DNA from: Trichostrongylus colubriformis
Lineage: Eukaryota; Nematoda; Chromadorea; Rhabditida; Trichostrongylidae
Direction of reading: 5' to 3'
Assembly: GCA_963978905.1 (NCBI GenBank)
Contig: OZ022256.1
Location: 13,995,863-14,059,862, forward strand
DNA: 64,000 bases
In this document: positions 33,721 through 44,254 of the stretch, in pieces
Layout: each line of letters begins with the position of its first letter
How positions within the stretch are numbered: position 1 is the stretch's first letter
Translations under genes and position numbers: made by a program
The notes under the pieces: generated by a model
Told to the model about the DNA's origin: nothing
What the model saw: the letters and a program-made list of their open reading frames with translations, nothing else
Databases searched by the model: none

Positions 33721-34526
33721 TGAATGATGGGATGAGGTTTGTGGAAGGGTTGAACATGAAACTACTTCATTTTGATAATAACTATAATAGAGTGTAGTGT
33801 TGTAGTGGTCTGTGACGCTATTGTTAAAAAGAGTTTGGAATGAAAACCTAGTTGCTTGCTGTTATCTTTCGCAGATTTTCGAAGGGTACTTCAATGGAAG
33901 TGAGGTGCTGCCCTTCACCGAACGAAGGTTCTTTTGTTATTTAAGTATACTCAGCCTCAATTCTAATATAATTTCGGGATTTCGGAGGCGTTTACAAGAT
34001 ACTGTGGTACCCGTCGTCGCTTCTGGCCGCGCTGAGTTTCCGACAGAGTTTCATCCCTGTTTAGTTGCTTCGAGTGTATGGTTTATTATGGAATGCACAC
34101 TTAGGTGTATACTTTACCTGAGAACTAAGAGATTTCTTTCCAATCAAAGCTAAGGCAAAAATCGTACTCCTCCATCATCCAAGGTTTAGGTAAAGATACA
34201 GTACACTTGAGTGTATGAACTTATGATTGTACGGCGGTATTAGGGGAGCGACAACAGCGAAAGTGAGTACCCCAAACACAGAAAGTCGCTTTGAAACGAA
34301 GTGATCTTTGTTTACACGAAGATCATTTCAATTCTTCATGTAATTAGTGATCTCGGTGCTTGTGTATTAGGGAACACTCAAAACTGTTATACAATGGTCA
34401 TTATATTCAAGGTTATATTTTTATCGAAGCCTTGCTTGAGGGGTGAAGGCTTTCCCTAAACTAAGGCTTAAGCTAAAAATCGAAGCCAAAGTGCGCTTGA
34501 CGCCGTGTTCGTATTATATCCAAGTA

Positions 34527-36050
34527 TTAGGAGGTTGCAGAATTAATTTCAAAAACGGACCGCATACTTCAAACTACTATAACTCAGCTTAAACACAAGT
34601 TAATTAATCGAACTAAAGACCATCAGAATCTACTCGTTTTTGTCAATGAACGGGTGATAAATCTGAGCCTTCACTATAGAAACTACTATCACGAGAATCA
34701 ACGAAGTCGAGGAAGGCATATTCAACATCGTCTAAATAGTAAATTGTCTCTGACGTAGATGAGAATTGAGGGCTCGAAAAATGTGATAGTCTGCGGGGGA
34801 AAGGTCGGGAGAATACGCTGGGTGGGGGAGAACTTCTATACCCAAGTGGATCAATTTTGCCGAGTGATTTGTGGGATGTGTGTTATTGCGTTGTCCTGCA
34901 ACAGGATCTGCCCTCTTCTATCCAACCCCGCGGACCACGAATTTTGCAACTTCCTATGCATTTGCTCCTGACAGTGAGACTCGTCTGTGACTGGCTGACC
35001 ATGTTGCAAGAATTTATGATGGATTACACCTTTACACCACTACACAGTGATCATAACCCTTTTAGGGTGAAGGTCGGGTTTAGGAAAAGTTTTTGAGGAG
35101 CATTCGTATCTACCCAGACTATTCCCCGCTTCCTGTTATCACAAAGAACCCATTTTTCATTTACAGTTATAATACGGCTTACAAATGGCTCATTTTTATG
35201 ATTTTTATGACGAACTAGGAGATTAGAGCAGGTGTCGAAACGTGCCAGACGATGCTCATCGGTCAGGTCATGAGGCACCCACTTCGACATCTTCTTCACC
35301 TGACTGATTTCCAGCAAAGGAATGATTTGACTGAGAGAGACGGAACGCAACGGTCAAAAACCCTAAAACAGGGATTTTGGAAACCCTTAATCACGACTTC
35401 CCTTTTGCCTCAACTGGATGGTGAGAGGCAGATGCAGACGGCGAGGGGCAAAGCCAGCCGACCGTGAACGTTGCCTCGCCCCTGGCAGAATCTCGTCAAT
35501 CGGTTACGGCGCAACAGGAAACGCAGGCAAACGAGGCCGCATAAGGGCTCCAAAGTGACTGATTTGGCCACTATAGAGTAATGTAGGCCCAGGTCTTCTG
35601 CTGACATACGAATATTCGTCTCCGGATTTGCTTCGACTTCTCTCCTTATATCGTCATCATTAAGCGACCACCTGCGGCCGCGACTCGTCTTTCCTTCGAG
35701 ATCAAAATCGTCAGAAGCAAATCTTTAAAACCAGAGCTCCACTGTCCGTTCGCGAGGACAACTCGTCCCAAGAACATTGCTGAGATTACGGGCTGCCCCC
35801 GCTGCGGAGTGTCCCAATTTAAATTCGTGAAGCATGATGACTCCATAGTCGCGTCGGTTTATGATTATTCGCAGCCCTGGAAAAGCCCGGCTGGGAAGAC
35901 TAGAGCGAAATTCATAGGAGTTTTCGAAAGAGCAGAAAAAACCTAACAGATGGTATGTCTGACATTTTTCGAGATGAAATAGTTCACGGTAAAAAATCTA
36001 CTTATTTATACATATCTTGGAACCAAAATTAAATTTGCAACAACTCACAC
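34527..36050 (-). mobile_element. Mariner-type element with a mutated catalytic residue
   Basis: Diverged terminal repeats: TTAGGAGGTTGCAGAATTAA at 34527 against the complement of TTGTTGCAAATTTAATTTTG near 36023-36045; the right limit is approximate. Minus-strand coding, read from about 35850: a first HTH region (WFKDL near the linker), SLNDDDIRREVEANPETNIR and MSAEDLGLHYSIV; an inserted stretch (about 35310-35580) without mariner similarity; then VKKMSKWVPHDLTDEHRL, RIITVNEKWVLCDNRKR, and further on LLQDNA (second Asp region, about 34890). In the NEKW block the first catalytic Asp of the family (DEKW) is Asn. Confidence 0.8.
35051..35350 (-). pseudogene. Mariner transposase fragment, D to N at the first catalytic position
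   Basis: An open stretch of about 99 codons. It contains KWVPHDLTDEHRLARFDTCS, SNLLVRHKNHKNEPFVSRII, TVNEKWVLCDNRKR and FLNPTFTLKGL. The mariner signature WVPHEL is present as WVPHDL. The Asp expected in T-x-D-E-K-W is Asn (AAT), which would abolish metal binding even if the frame were intact. N-terminal and C-terminal parts continue in other frames. Confidence 0.85.
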
Positions 36051-36247
36051 ATAGTGTTCCACCTAATCCAGTAACAGTGGGTTATCGCAACGACTGTGTA
36101 GTTCAGGTTACGAAAATTGCTTTGATTGCACTACGTAAGCACCGTGATCTTACTGCTTTTTTATTGTGAGGCTGGCGAAACTGCTTCGAACACTTCGTTC
36201 TTCAACTTGCAGCAGCTCACAAAACCATGAAGATGATGACTACGTAG

Positions 36248-36430
36248 GCAATAGCTGAAAAAAGTCGCCGGATGTGTGTGTGGTCCGCAAGTTTCTGCGG
36301 ATGGGGTACTGTCGCAAGATTACATTTGCTGAATTTTCGTTTCTGTATTAAGATCTGCAACATAAACACGGAAAACTTAACAATATTACCTTCGGTTGTA
36401 TTAGGTCTATGCAGAATAAATGGCCGAAAC
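36248..36430 (+). repeat. Inverted partner of 33495-33720
   Basis: Begins CTGAAAAAAGTCGCCGGATG and carries GTGGTCCGCAAGTTTCTGCG and TTGCTGAATTTTCGTTTCTG, matching the complement of 33600-33720. Together with that partner it brackets the mariner element. Confidence 0.65.
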
Positions 36431-36600
36431 GTAATTGGCCATAACTTCGCTTAGACACAACTTTATTTGTCGAAATAAAAACCATTCGAGTCTACAGAAT
36501 TTTGTCAACGATCTGGTAAGGAAAATATACCATCACGATCAAATTCTGGATTGCGAGAATCAATAAAGTCAAGAATGGCATTTTTACCGTGCATAATTTT
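36409..36600 (-). pseudogene. Mariner C-terminal fragment, minus strand
   Basis: Minus-strand reading gives LDFIDSRNPEFDRDGIFSLP, the usual mariner C-terminal D/E-F-x-S-x-x-P-x-F tail, followed by the 3' region with AAAGTTGTGTCTAAGCGAAG. It is an inverted match to 36888-37086, with about 290 bp between the two. Confidence 0.75.
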
Positions 36601-36887
36601 TCTGCCGCAGATTTGCATCAGGAACCCGGAAAAAGTGGTAATCCATCAGGGATAGGTTTGGGGAATAAGATGGGCGAGGGAGCTCGATGCCTAACTGCAT
36701 CATTTTTTTTACTGGGTGCGCAAAACAACGCAAAACCCCACAGTTCGCAAGTCACCCGGCAGAAACTGATCGAGACTCTCCCTCACCCCCCCCCCTTATT
36801 CCTCAGACCTATCTCTGACGAATTACCACTTTTTCCCGGTTCTCGATGCAAACCTGGGTCAAAAGGAGTTCGCCGAAACGATGCATG

Positions 36888-37086
36888 TTGAAAATGCCAT
36901 CGTTGACTTCATTAATTTTCGCAATCCAGAATTTGATCATGATGGTATGTTTTCTTTACCAGATCGTTGGCAAGGTTGTGTAGATTCGAAGGGTTTTTAT
37001 TTCGACAAATAAAGTTGTGTCTGAGCGAAGTTATAGCGTTTTGAAGAAAGTGGTCCGTTTCGGCCATTTATTCTGCATAGACCTAA
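36888..37086 (+). pseudogene. Mariner C-terminal fragment, plus strand
   Basis: The plus strand reads VDFINFRNPEFDHDGMFSLP, then DRWQGCVDSKGFYFDK and a stop, the conserved mariner C-terminus. It then has the same 3' region as 36409-36600 in opposite orientation. The two fragments face each other across 36601-36887, which contains a C-tract but no mariner coding. Confidence 0.8.
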
Positions 37087-38071
37087 TAATATTTCCTCCA
37101 CAGCATCTTGGACGTTAGTTTCGTAAATCTGAGCCTTTGACAGCTTCTTTTCCTAGTGTGCTGCCAACCATCTCTGTGAGAGGCTCTTTCTTCACAACAC
37201 GAACTGGGCGTAAAACATGGTCTAAAGCTCGAAAATCTTCCCAACCATTCACAACATGGTGCTACTGTAGTTGGGGGGGGGGGGGGGGGGGGGTGGAGGC
37301 GGCAATCATTGTCGCGCTGTCGTTCCTCACTGAACCGTTTCATAATCATTAGTTTGTAAACCCCGGTGTAAATTTTTGCCTAGGCCTTACTTTAGAGGAC
37401 TAGGGGCTTCCCTCTAAATCAAGGCTTGGGCTAAAAACTTAGGCAAAAATAGCGCCGGACGCTGAGCTCGGTGCAGTGACCCCAACTACATTATTTTACA
37501 ATTACATTTAACTACTCACAACAAGTTCCACAAAACAAAGTCAAAAATATCGTAACTATGAAAGGTCCGTGCGGCCGAATTCGAAAAAACACCGCCGTTC
37601 TAGCGTCGCTCACACTGTAGTTCTGAGACATCAGTTGAAAAGTAGCTTGTTGGCTATGTACGCGCCACTAACTTGACGGCAAACTCATTAATCGTCGCAA
37701 ATGATCACACATTCTTCTAAAAACAAGTTGTGCACGTTATCGTTCCATACTAATGGTAGAGTACTTCATGTCGGCTGTAGGATGTTTCTCATTGCTGATG
37801 TGATTGAGGAGGGGGGAGCACTCACTGGAAAGCTGGCGTTCCTCATCAGGTATCACGCTTCAAGTAGCACTTCTTGCACTCAAGTGTATACTTTTACCTA
37901 AGCCTTTTTTGACAGGAGGAAAGTTTCTTCGGTGCTAAGGTAGTCAGGGGGGGGGGCACTCGACAAAAGCATAACTCGCGCCCAATTTCTTCTTATAGGC
38001 ACTCTCAAGGTCATTTTATGCCTAAATACAGCTAACTAACTCAAAAAACGATTGAGTTATTCTTCCATCAG
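37087..38071. other. Spacer with a long G-tract, no gene
   Basis: A G homopolymer of about 20 occurs near 37274-37293. Segments such as AAGGCTTGGGCTAAAAACTT (37424) resemble 34466-34487 and may be ends of an unidentified repeat. No exon was recognised. Confidence 0.5.
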
Positions 38072-38073
38072 TA

Positions 38074-38640
38074 CACTGCGGTGCATAATGATAAAGCCAC
38101 TCATAAATTCTTTAAAAACTATCACAGTAAAATGTTCCTTGGAAACTTCTCAGGTATAGACTGTAGCAAATGTGATCGCGCACTCGTACGTCAAAACTAA
38201 GTTCCAGATCAAAATCGAAGAAAAATTTTATCTCATTTTTTCGAAAAATGCAGCTTTTGCGATGGTGCAAAATGATAAAGCCACCCTAAGTTTTTCCGTC
38301 GCTTCCCATCTGTATTTGTTGAAACGTTTTGCTGCTGTAATGTCTTTCTTTTTCAGATAATGGGAAAAGAGAAACCCTTATCTGATTTTGAAAAAGGCCA
38401 AATTGTCGCAAAAAGCGCTGAGATTGTCAAATCGTCATATTGCGCAAGAATTGGACCGCAGCCACACAGTCGTCGACAACTTCCTCAAGGATCCGGCTGG
38501 AACTAAGAAGAGTTCTAGGCAACCTCCTTCAGTTTCCGAAAAAGATGGGCGCCGTATTCTCAGGGAAGCATAGAATTCCATCAAGTCAAGCTCGGATATC
38601 AGGGACAAGTTCAGCAAGGATGTGAAACCATGTTTAGGGT
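38074..38640 (+). mobile_element. Tc3-like element, 5' portion with doubled end
   Basis: The left end near 38074 (CACTGCGGTGCATAATGATA, then AAGCCACT) follows TA, and a second copy GGTGCAAAATGATAAAGCCA lies about 190 bp inside (near 38263), an IR/DR-type end as at 10153. A transposase N-terminus follows from ATG 38360, just after a TTTTTCAG splice-like signal: MGKEKPLSDFEKGQIVAK, then after a frameshift NRHIAQELDRSHTVVDNFLK and VSEKDGRRILREA. This is the Tc1/Tc3 paired-like HTH region. The element stops before the catalytic domain and no right end was found. Confidence 0.8.
38360..38640 (+). pseudogene. Tc3-like transposase N-terminal fragment
   Basis: Covers only the DNA-binding domain of a Tc1/Tc3-type transposase: first HTH (LSNRHIAQELDRSHTVV) and the start of the second (KDGRRILREA). 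One frameshift near 38400 and a stop after REA break it. The catalytic DDE domain is absent. Confidence 0.8.
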
Positions 38641-38925
38641 GAGAGATTTGGCGAGTCTCTGCTCAGAATTTCCGCAGCTTTGTTCTAGATATCACAAAAG
38701 CTAATCTGGTTGATTTTGAATATGATACTGCCAGCAAGTACATGCTACCCGCCGTGGCCATACAAGATGATTTTATGACTTTATGCAGTTTGAAGCGGTT
38801 ACCGAAAATCCGCGTTGGCCACTAAAGTTTGACTAGAAGTAGAATCGGCCACTAGAGTTTCCCACTTTTTTTGGAAAGAGGGGATCTATTGTGAGAGGCT
38901 ACTTCGGCACCTTGAAGAAAATACT
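38641..38925. other. Spacer, no gene
   Basis: Short repeated phrase GGCCACTAAAGTTT / GGCCACTAGAGTTT near 38816-38862. Nothing else is recognised. Confidence 0.5.
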
Positions 38926-38926
38926 C

Positions 38927-39964
38927 ACAAGGGAAGGACCCCAGGTCGAAGTGGCCATTCGGAATGAGATGCATATGGTTCGATCTATTTTCGGACGCTG
39001 ATCTCGAATCTGCATTCCAAATTTGCAAAACGATTCTCTGAGAGGAGTTATGGAGGTTTTTTTTTGAATGAACGGTTCATCAGCATGGCTGTTGCTGAGC
39101 AGTCAACGGGCTCAGCGGCTCAGTGGTAGCGCTCCGGATCTGCAAAAGAGGGGTCAAGAGTTTGCTCCCCGCCAGTGCGACTTTTTTTGCATTTTGAGTT
39201 TCATTGTCAGTAAGTGCTTTTCTTCCACTTCTGGACGTTTCCTTGGACTGATACCTATCACACCCATCATTTACTTGCCACTTTATTTGTAACTGCTAAC
39301 ATTACTCACAAGGGAAGGATACCAAGTCGAAGAGAATCCCGTACCACACGAATTAGGCGTTTTTGCATGAAAAGATTATGATATTCGTGCACAGGGGGTC
39401 GAATTACCCCTCTGTGCAAATTTTCAGCCAAATCCAGTTTTTGGTCCAACTTCGGAAAATTGGGGGTGGCCAGGTTATAAAAAGGTAGATTTTGAATTTT
39501 CTTCTACAGGAAACCCTGCAACCTGAACAAGATAGCCTACACATACCTTTTACACTTGCCCATCGCACTAAATGTACGAAACAAGCGTCAAATAGGAGCA
39601 TTTCCTAGGCAAGGGTCAATGACTTCTCCTTTGTTCATTGGGCTGCCACCCTTATATATAGCCCGTGAATTTTTCCGAAATTTGGTCAAATTCTTGAATT
39701 GTCTAAAAACTTGTCTTCTGGGGTAATTTGACTCCCTGAATACGAAAATCTCCCTGGTTTTGCGCAAGAAGGTCTGGCTCGCGTGCTATGGGCCTCCAAA
39801 CCTACCCTAATAATATTGTTTTTTCAAAAAAAAACCTCCATAACTCCGCTCAGAGAATCGTTTTGCAAATTTCGAATACAGATTCGAGATCAGCGTCCGA
39901 AAATACGTCGGATCATATGTATCCCATTCCGAATGGCCACTTCGACCTGTGGTCCTTCCCTTGT
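38927..39964. repeat. Fold-back with about 140-bp inverted arms
   Basis: Left arm 38927-39066 and right arm 39824-39964 are inverted copies: ACAAGGGAAGGACC, TCGAAGTGGCCATTCGGAAT, TTTTCGGACGCTGATCTCGA, CAAAACGATTCTCTGAG and AGTTATGGAGGTTTTTTT on the left all have complements on the right. A third partial copy (ACAAGGGAAGGATACCAAGT) occurs at about 39309. The loop holds a tRNA-derived sequence. No transposase is seen. Confidence 0.8.
39104..39188 (+). repeat. tRNA-derived sequence (SINE head or tRNA pseudogene)
   Basis: GGCTCAGTGGTAGCGCTCCG matches a tRNA D-arm/box A. It is followed at tRNA-like spacing by GGGGTCAAGAGTTTGCTCCC, a degraded T-arm/box B (normally GTTCGATCC), and a T7 run (39181-39187) that would stop RNA polymerase III. 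The anticodon stem does not pair properly, so it is not a working tRNA. It lies in the loop of the fold-back. Confidence 0.6.
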
Positions 39965-40064
39965 CAGCAAAACGAAGGATCCCTATCATTGAAAATGAAG
40001 GGAAGCGACAAGAAACCAAAAGCATACGACAAAAGGCTTTTTCAAAAAAAAACCTAAGGGGCAA

Positions 40065-40367
40065 CAGTTTGATGCTAATCACCGTTCCTGCTTGCTAAAA
40101 CTGTGCTGCGCACTACTGTTCTCGTAGAATACTGGAGACAGCAGTATGAAATCCGACTCCTACTTGTGTCAATGAGCTTCGTACAAGCAGAAAATGAATT
40201 GTATTCACAAGCACACAGTGCATTATGTTGCCACAAAGATCGGATACGTTGTACAGAACTTTTTGCTGTCTGATGCTATAATTGCTGTTTCACCTTTCCT
40301 TGATAAACCTCCTTTTCCCAAGACTTTTCGAAGCATGTCAAAAAAGCAACTTCTGACGATGTTTTTC
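40065..40367. other. Spacer, no gene
   Basis: No domain, splice-bounded exon or repeat was recognised between the fold-back and the M2 element. Confidence 0.5.
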
Positions 40368-40885
40368 TTTAGAGGCAGTGTTAGGGGAAATTCGGAAGAA
40401 GAGTGAAAAAAGCAGTGAATATGAAAGTCGAGATGTCTGGTAATAGTACAGTGAAGAAAAAACGGATGGAAATGGTCAAAGACCCGAGAAATAGGACCCC
40501 TCCCCACCGTTAATCCTCGGCGTGGAGCCTTCCCCTGACGAGGCGGATAGTCCGGACGAGTTTTCCATTGACGTGTTTCCATGTCGTAAACACAAAAGTA
40601 TGCTCGGAAATGAGGAAGCATCCTTTTTCTGGAGTCAGCTTCAAGCTAAAACTGAGAAAGGGGGCAGCGATACCTTTCATTCCCACCCCAGCAATCAATC
40701 GCTAGGAGGCGGACCGAGCACAGTAAGGCGGCTCGAGCTGAAAAGGCCGCCTCTGCCACAGCTCGGGGGCGCACCCTTCGCGGGGAATTTCGCCGCAAAT
40801 AGGCTTTACATACCCGTAGTTTTCGAGTGAATGACTCCTCTTAGGGATTCCTCATCACCCACATTACCCCTAACACTGTCTTTAA
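40368..40885 (+). mobile_element. TTAA-type MITE, family M2, copy 3
   Basis: Element 40372-40881 with ends GAGGCAGTGTTAGGGGAAAT and the complement of AGACAGTGTTAGGGGTAATG. TTAA flanks the right side and TTTA (one change) the left. It shares the interior of the copies at 19762 and 24972. It is the cleanest pair of family termini in the window. Confidence 0.85.
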
Positions 40886-41440
40886 CTACAAATTGGGTCA
40901 ATCCGCAGTCGAGACAGCTCGACAAGTAAGCCAAGTGTGGGGACCCAATAGTTGTTGGAGAAACCACCGTGCAATCAGCCTTGAAGATGATCTAACAAGG
41001 AAACAGGACCTGAAAGAAGAAAGGATCTAATATATTGCTTCTACCTTACTTCGACACACTCATCACATAATAGACTACAAGATAGAAGTCGATGTTGACA
41101 TAGTCTTTCAAGATACGCCACACATTCGAGTTCAAGTGATCCACACACTGGTGTTGTTCGTGATATGCACGGATACGAACCTGCATAAGCTCAACTGACC
41201 ATGATGTTTTTGCTCAAAAGTCAGCAACAGGAACTGTAAAACCGCGCAACGTCCCATGAGCCAGTTTTCCAAAGACAATGTACAATAAATGCTAAATCTC
41301 TATTCACGTCTTTCGTTAAATGTTAAAGAAGAGAAATATGATCGTTTCTTTCTCAAACATACGAATCATATTTGTCATTCCCCGAGGATCGTCAGTGATT
41401 TGAGGATGACGTGTGAAATAAGTGTGTATGTAGCATATTG
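40886..41440. other. Spacer, no gene
   Basis: No exon or transposon feature was recognised. Confidence 0.5.
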
Positions 41441-41931
41441 TTAAAGGCACACCTCGCGGAAAATTGTGAGAGCTATCGCGCGTGTTACAGGATCTAGAGG
41501 CCCTGGTTTACTCACCAGTGGAAAAATGAATCAAAACCCTTCACAACCAACAGAAATAAAGCTCCCTGCCATCGGTCCTCGTACCAGTACTGGAGATTAG
41601 ATATGAGTTCTTGCTAGATGATATGGCGCAAAATGCTACAATATCACCTGCTCTTCCCTTGTGAAGCTGCCTTCACAACTGAAATCGCTGCCTGATCTCA
41701 TCTTATCACACGTTTCCTTCTCCACGAAAGAGCCACGTTGGAAATTTGTTCGTCTAAGGCAAGGTGTGATTCAGATCGAAGGGCTCAACTCGGCTCAGGT
41801 CGACCAGGCCGTGCGCGGGGAGGGTGAGCCGTGGCGCCGCGAAGAGGGTGCGATCTTCACAACCATCCGAGGGTCTACCTGCACTGAGAAGGTAAGCGAA
41901 CCACTTCAATTATCGCGTGGTGTGCCTTTGA
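41441..41931 (-). mobile_element. TTAA-type MITE, family M3, copy 1
   Basis: Element 41445-41927, flanked by TTAA on the left and TTGA on the right. The ends AAGGCACACCTCGCGG and (reversed) AAAGGCACACCACGCGAT are inverted repeats. The whole is the reverse complement of 51423-51872: GAGAGCTATCGCG, CAGGCCGTGCGCGG and GCTCAACTCGGCTCAGGTCG have complements there. There is no coding capacity. Confidence 0.85.
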
Positions 41932-41989
41932 ATGGGAGGGTTAAAGTTTAAAACAATCAGTGCAAAAACCATGAGAGGAAAAAAGCGGC

Positions 41990-44246
41990 ATGACCATAAC
42001 GGGTGCGTGCACTTATGACGGAAAATTGCGTGGCCGCCCGCTGCGAGCGGCTTGACGTGCTCGAGTACCAGTGGCAAGGTATGGCAGCCTTCAATTGTGG
42101 CCGTGTGGCATGGGTGGAGGAAGCAGGGTGGCATAGGTGCAGAAGGCAGGGTGGCATGGGTGGAAGTGCAGAGGTGACGCAGCCACGCTCTGCCGGGCTC
42201 CCAAGGACAATCGAATCGAAAAGTCGTGCTGATGGCGCCGCGAGTGCGACGCCGCGAACGGTTTTCCGCCATAAGTGCACACACCCGACCACAATAGGTG
42301 GATTAGGTACTGCTGCACCTAGATTCAAGCCATTATTTTGTTTCTTTTTTCGACACTTTTGCCAACCAGAGCGCTGTTTCCACCTTCGACTGGCTTCCGA
42401 ATATAAAAGAAGAATGGGTAAGAATGCAAGCTGAATCGATAAAAGAACAGTCTCGTTCAGGCATCGAGCGCAGGAATATCCTTTCCTGAAATCTGATTGA
42501 TCTTCACTGAAATTACCTTTTGAGCATTCCAAAAGCATGAATCATTTGTGGACAACTATAGATAATAAATTACTTAATCCTAAAGGAGTAATTGTTTAGA
42601 ACGCAGCAACAAGTTATAATGTTGTGGCACTTTATATCTTATCAGGTTGTAAAGAAAGCTCTGACCTATTTTGGTTCACAAGATGAATTCAAATCTGAAA
42701 ACGTGTCAACATGAGAAAACTTACATATTGTGCTCCTTGAATGGGCAATAAAATTCTCTTTCTGAATATGTGTTTTTCTTGGAATGCCACAAGGTATGCG
42801 AGTGAAGGCGAATTTCAAAGTACCACGAAAATGGCACTTTTTAGATGACTTCACTCCACGAGTTCTTGTTCAGACGAGTTGCAGCGAGGGTAAGCATAAT
42901 TGTGAGTACCGCAAGGAGGATGGGAGGCATTGGAAACAACACTTTGTTCCTGGTTCCAGAGGTACAGAAATGAGAGTTAGTTGCTATGTTTTGCAACTGG
43001 TCAAACCGCTTCAACTAAAACGGCAAGAAGCGGTGAACGTCCACACTTGCAAGGGACATGTAAAAGTATTGACCTTTTCTACACAAAGTGATTGACCACC
43101 TCAAGTTTGATTCCAGAAGAGCCCATAAAATGGGTGTCGCGCAGCTCCTCGGAGCAGCCATGCGCGCACGCACTTTTCAGGAATAGTCTTCCAGTTTCTT
43201 ACAGTAATTGCCTTTTGCAGGCTGGAGCCCTTACTCGTCCACCATATTCACCACATCTATCTCTAACTAAGCCCCACTTTCCCATACAGCTGGACAGCTC
43301 CTTCAATAACGGTGTGTTCAGAAACAATGGTGATTTACAGTCGACCTATTTGGTTTCGCTCAATGTAAAACGTCGGCTTTTCAGCGAAGTAGAATAAGCA
43401 AGTACATATGGATAATGTTGCCAAAAGTGTAGCCGAATGGTGCTTATTCTGTGAGAAAAAATGCACTCTGAGCCGAGTTATGGTCTCCTAAAAGTAAAAT
43501 TGCGGGAAACCGGTAAAAACTTCCCTTTCAATCTAATACTTCAACGGATCTAACATTTTATTGTATTCAACCCGTTTGTGCGATGCTGGCCACGTTAGCA
43601 GACAGCATACTCGATCTGATTACACCATTAGGTACAAAATTTTTTCCGATTGTGGAATAATAGTGGAATATGAAAGTTCAGAAGCTTACAGTTAATAGAG
43701 CAGCAGTGTAGAGAGAATTTAATGAAATGCTCAAAAACCTGAGGAAGGTAACCCACTCTTACCATCGAGCATGTGCTTCCTCCCCTCCGCATCAATGGCC
43801 GTATGCTGAAGGAGGTCATGCAGGCAACGAAGTGAGCTCAGCCGTGAATTTTGCCCCGCCCTCCACAACTGCTCTACCGTCAGAAGCCGCTCGCCCATAA
43901 CGCATCCAAACGACTTTATGAAGAAAATCCAGCGCGCCTCCAACAAGATATTATTTCTTTGAATGTACCATTTTATTTGCAGAGAACATATCTAAATTCC
44001 TTCATTATTACTATTTATTACTCGTAAAAAATACATGTGCGAGAAACATCCTGTGATGACTCACCACTCCTACCGATGCCTTCGAGGACAGGTAATGCGA
44101 GCATACCCATGAAACCTTTGAATCATTCTCATGTCTAAATTAGCTGTTAAGATACGCACCCGTCCTTGGAAATTATTCTCTGTGAGAAATAGCGGTCATA
44201 CTGGGAGCACTGTATTTTGGTGGGCGGAGTCCACGCGATCACCCAC
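41990..44246 (+). repeat. Segmental duplication, right copy (partner 24222-27135)
   Basis: Same orientation as the left copy and collinear throughout, including the inverted-ended 285-bp block at its start and the GGTGGGCGGAGTCCACGCGA block at its end. It lacks the M2 MITE; the empty site reads CTCCTTGAATGGGCAATA at about 42733-42750. A mariner is inserted just past its end. The plus-strand open stretches within are not conserved as frames between the copies, which argues against protein coding. Confidence 0.85.
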
Positions 44247-44254
44247 CATTAGTA

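Noticed and set aside
37274..37293. Long G-tract (with others at 22439, 52305 and C-tracts at 3569 and 60115) as regulatory quadruplexes
   Set aside because: Pure homopolymers of this length are common assembly or slippage products, and no promoter context is visible.
41957..42538. 193-codon open frame (minus) as a protein gene
   Set aside because: It lies in the segmental duplication, where the homologous stretch at 24179-24512 does not preserve the frame. GC-rich repeats such as GCCACCCTGCC explain the lack of stops.
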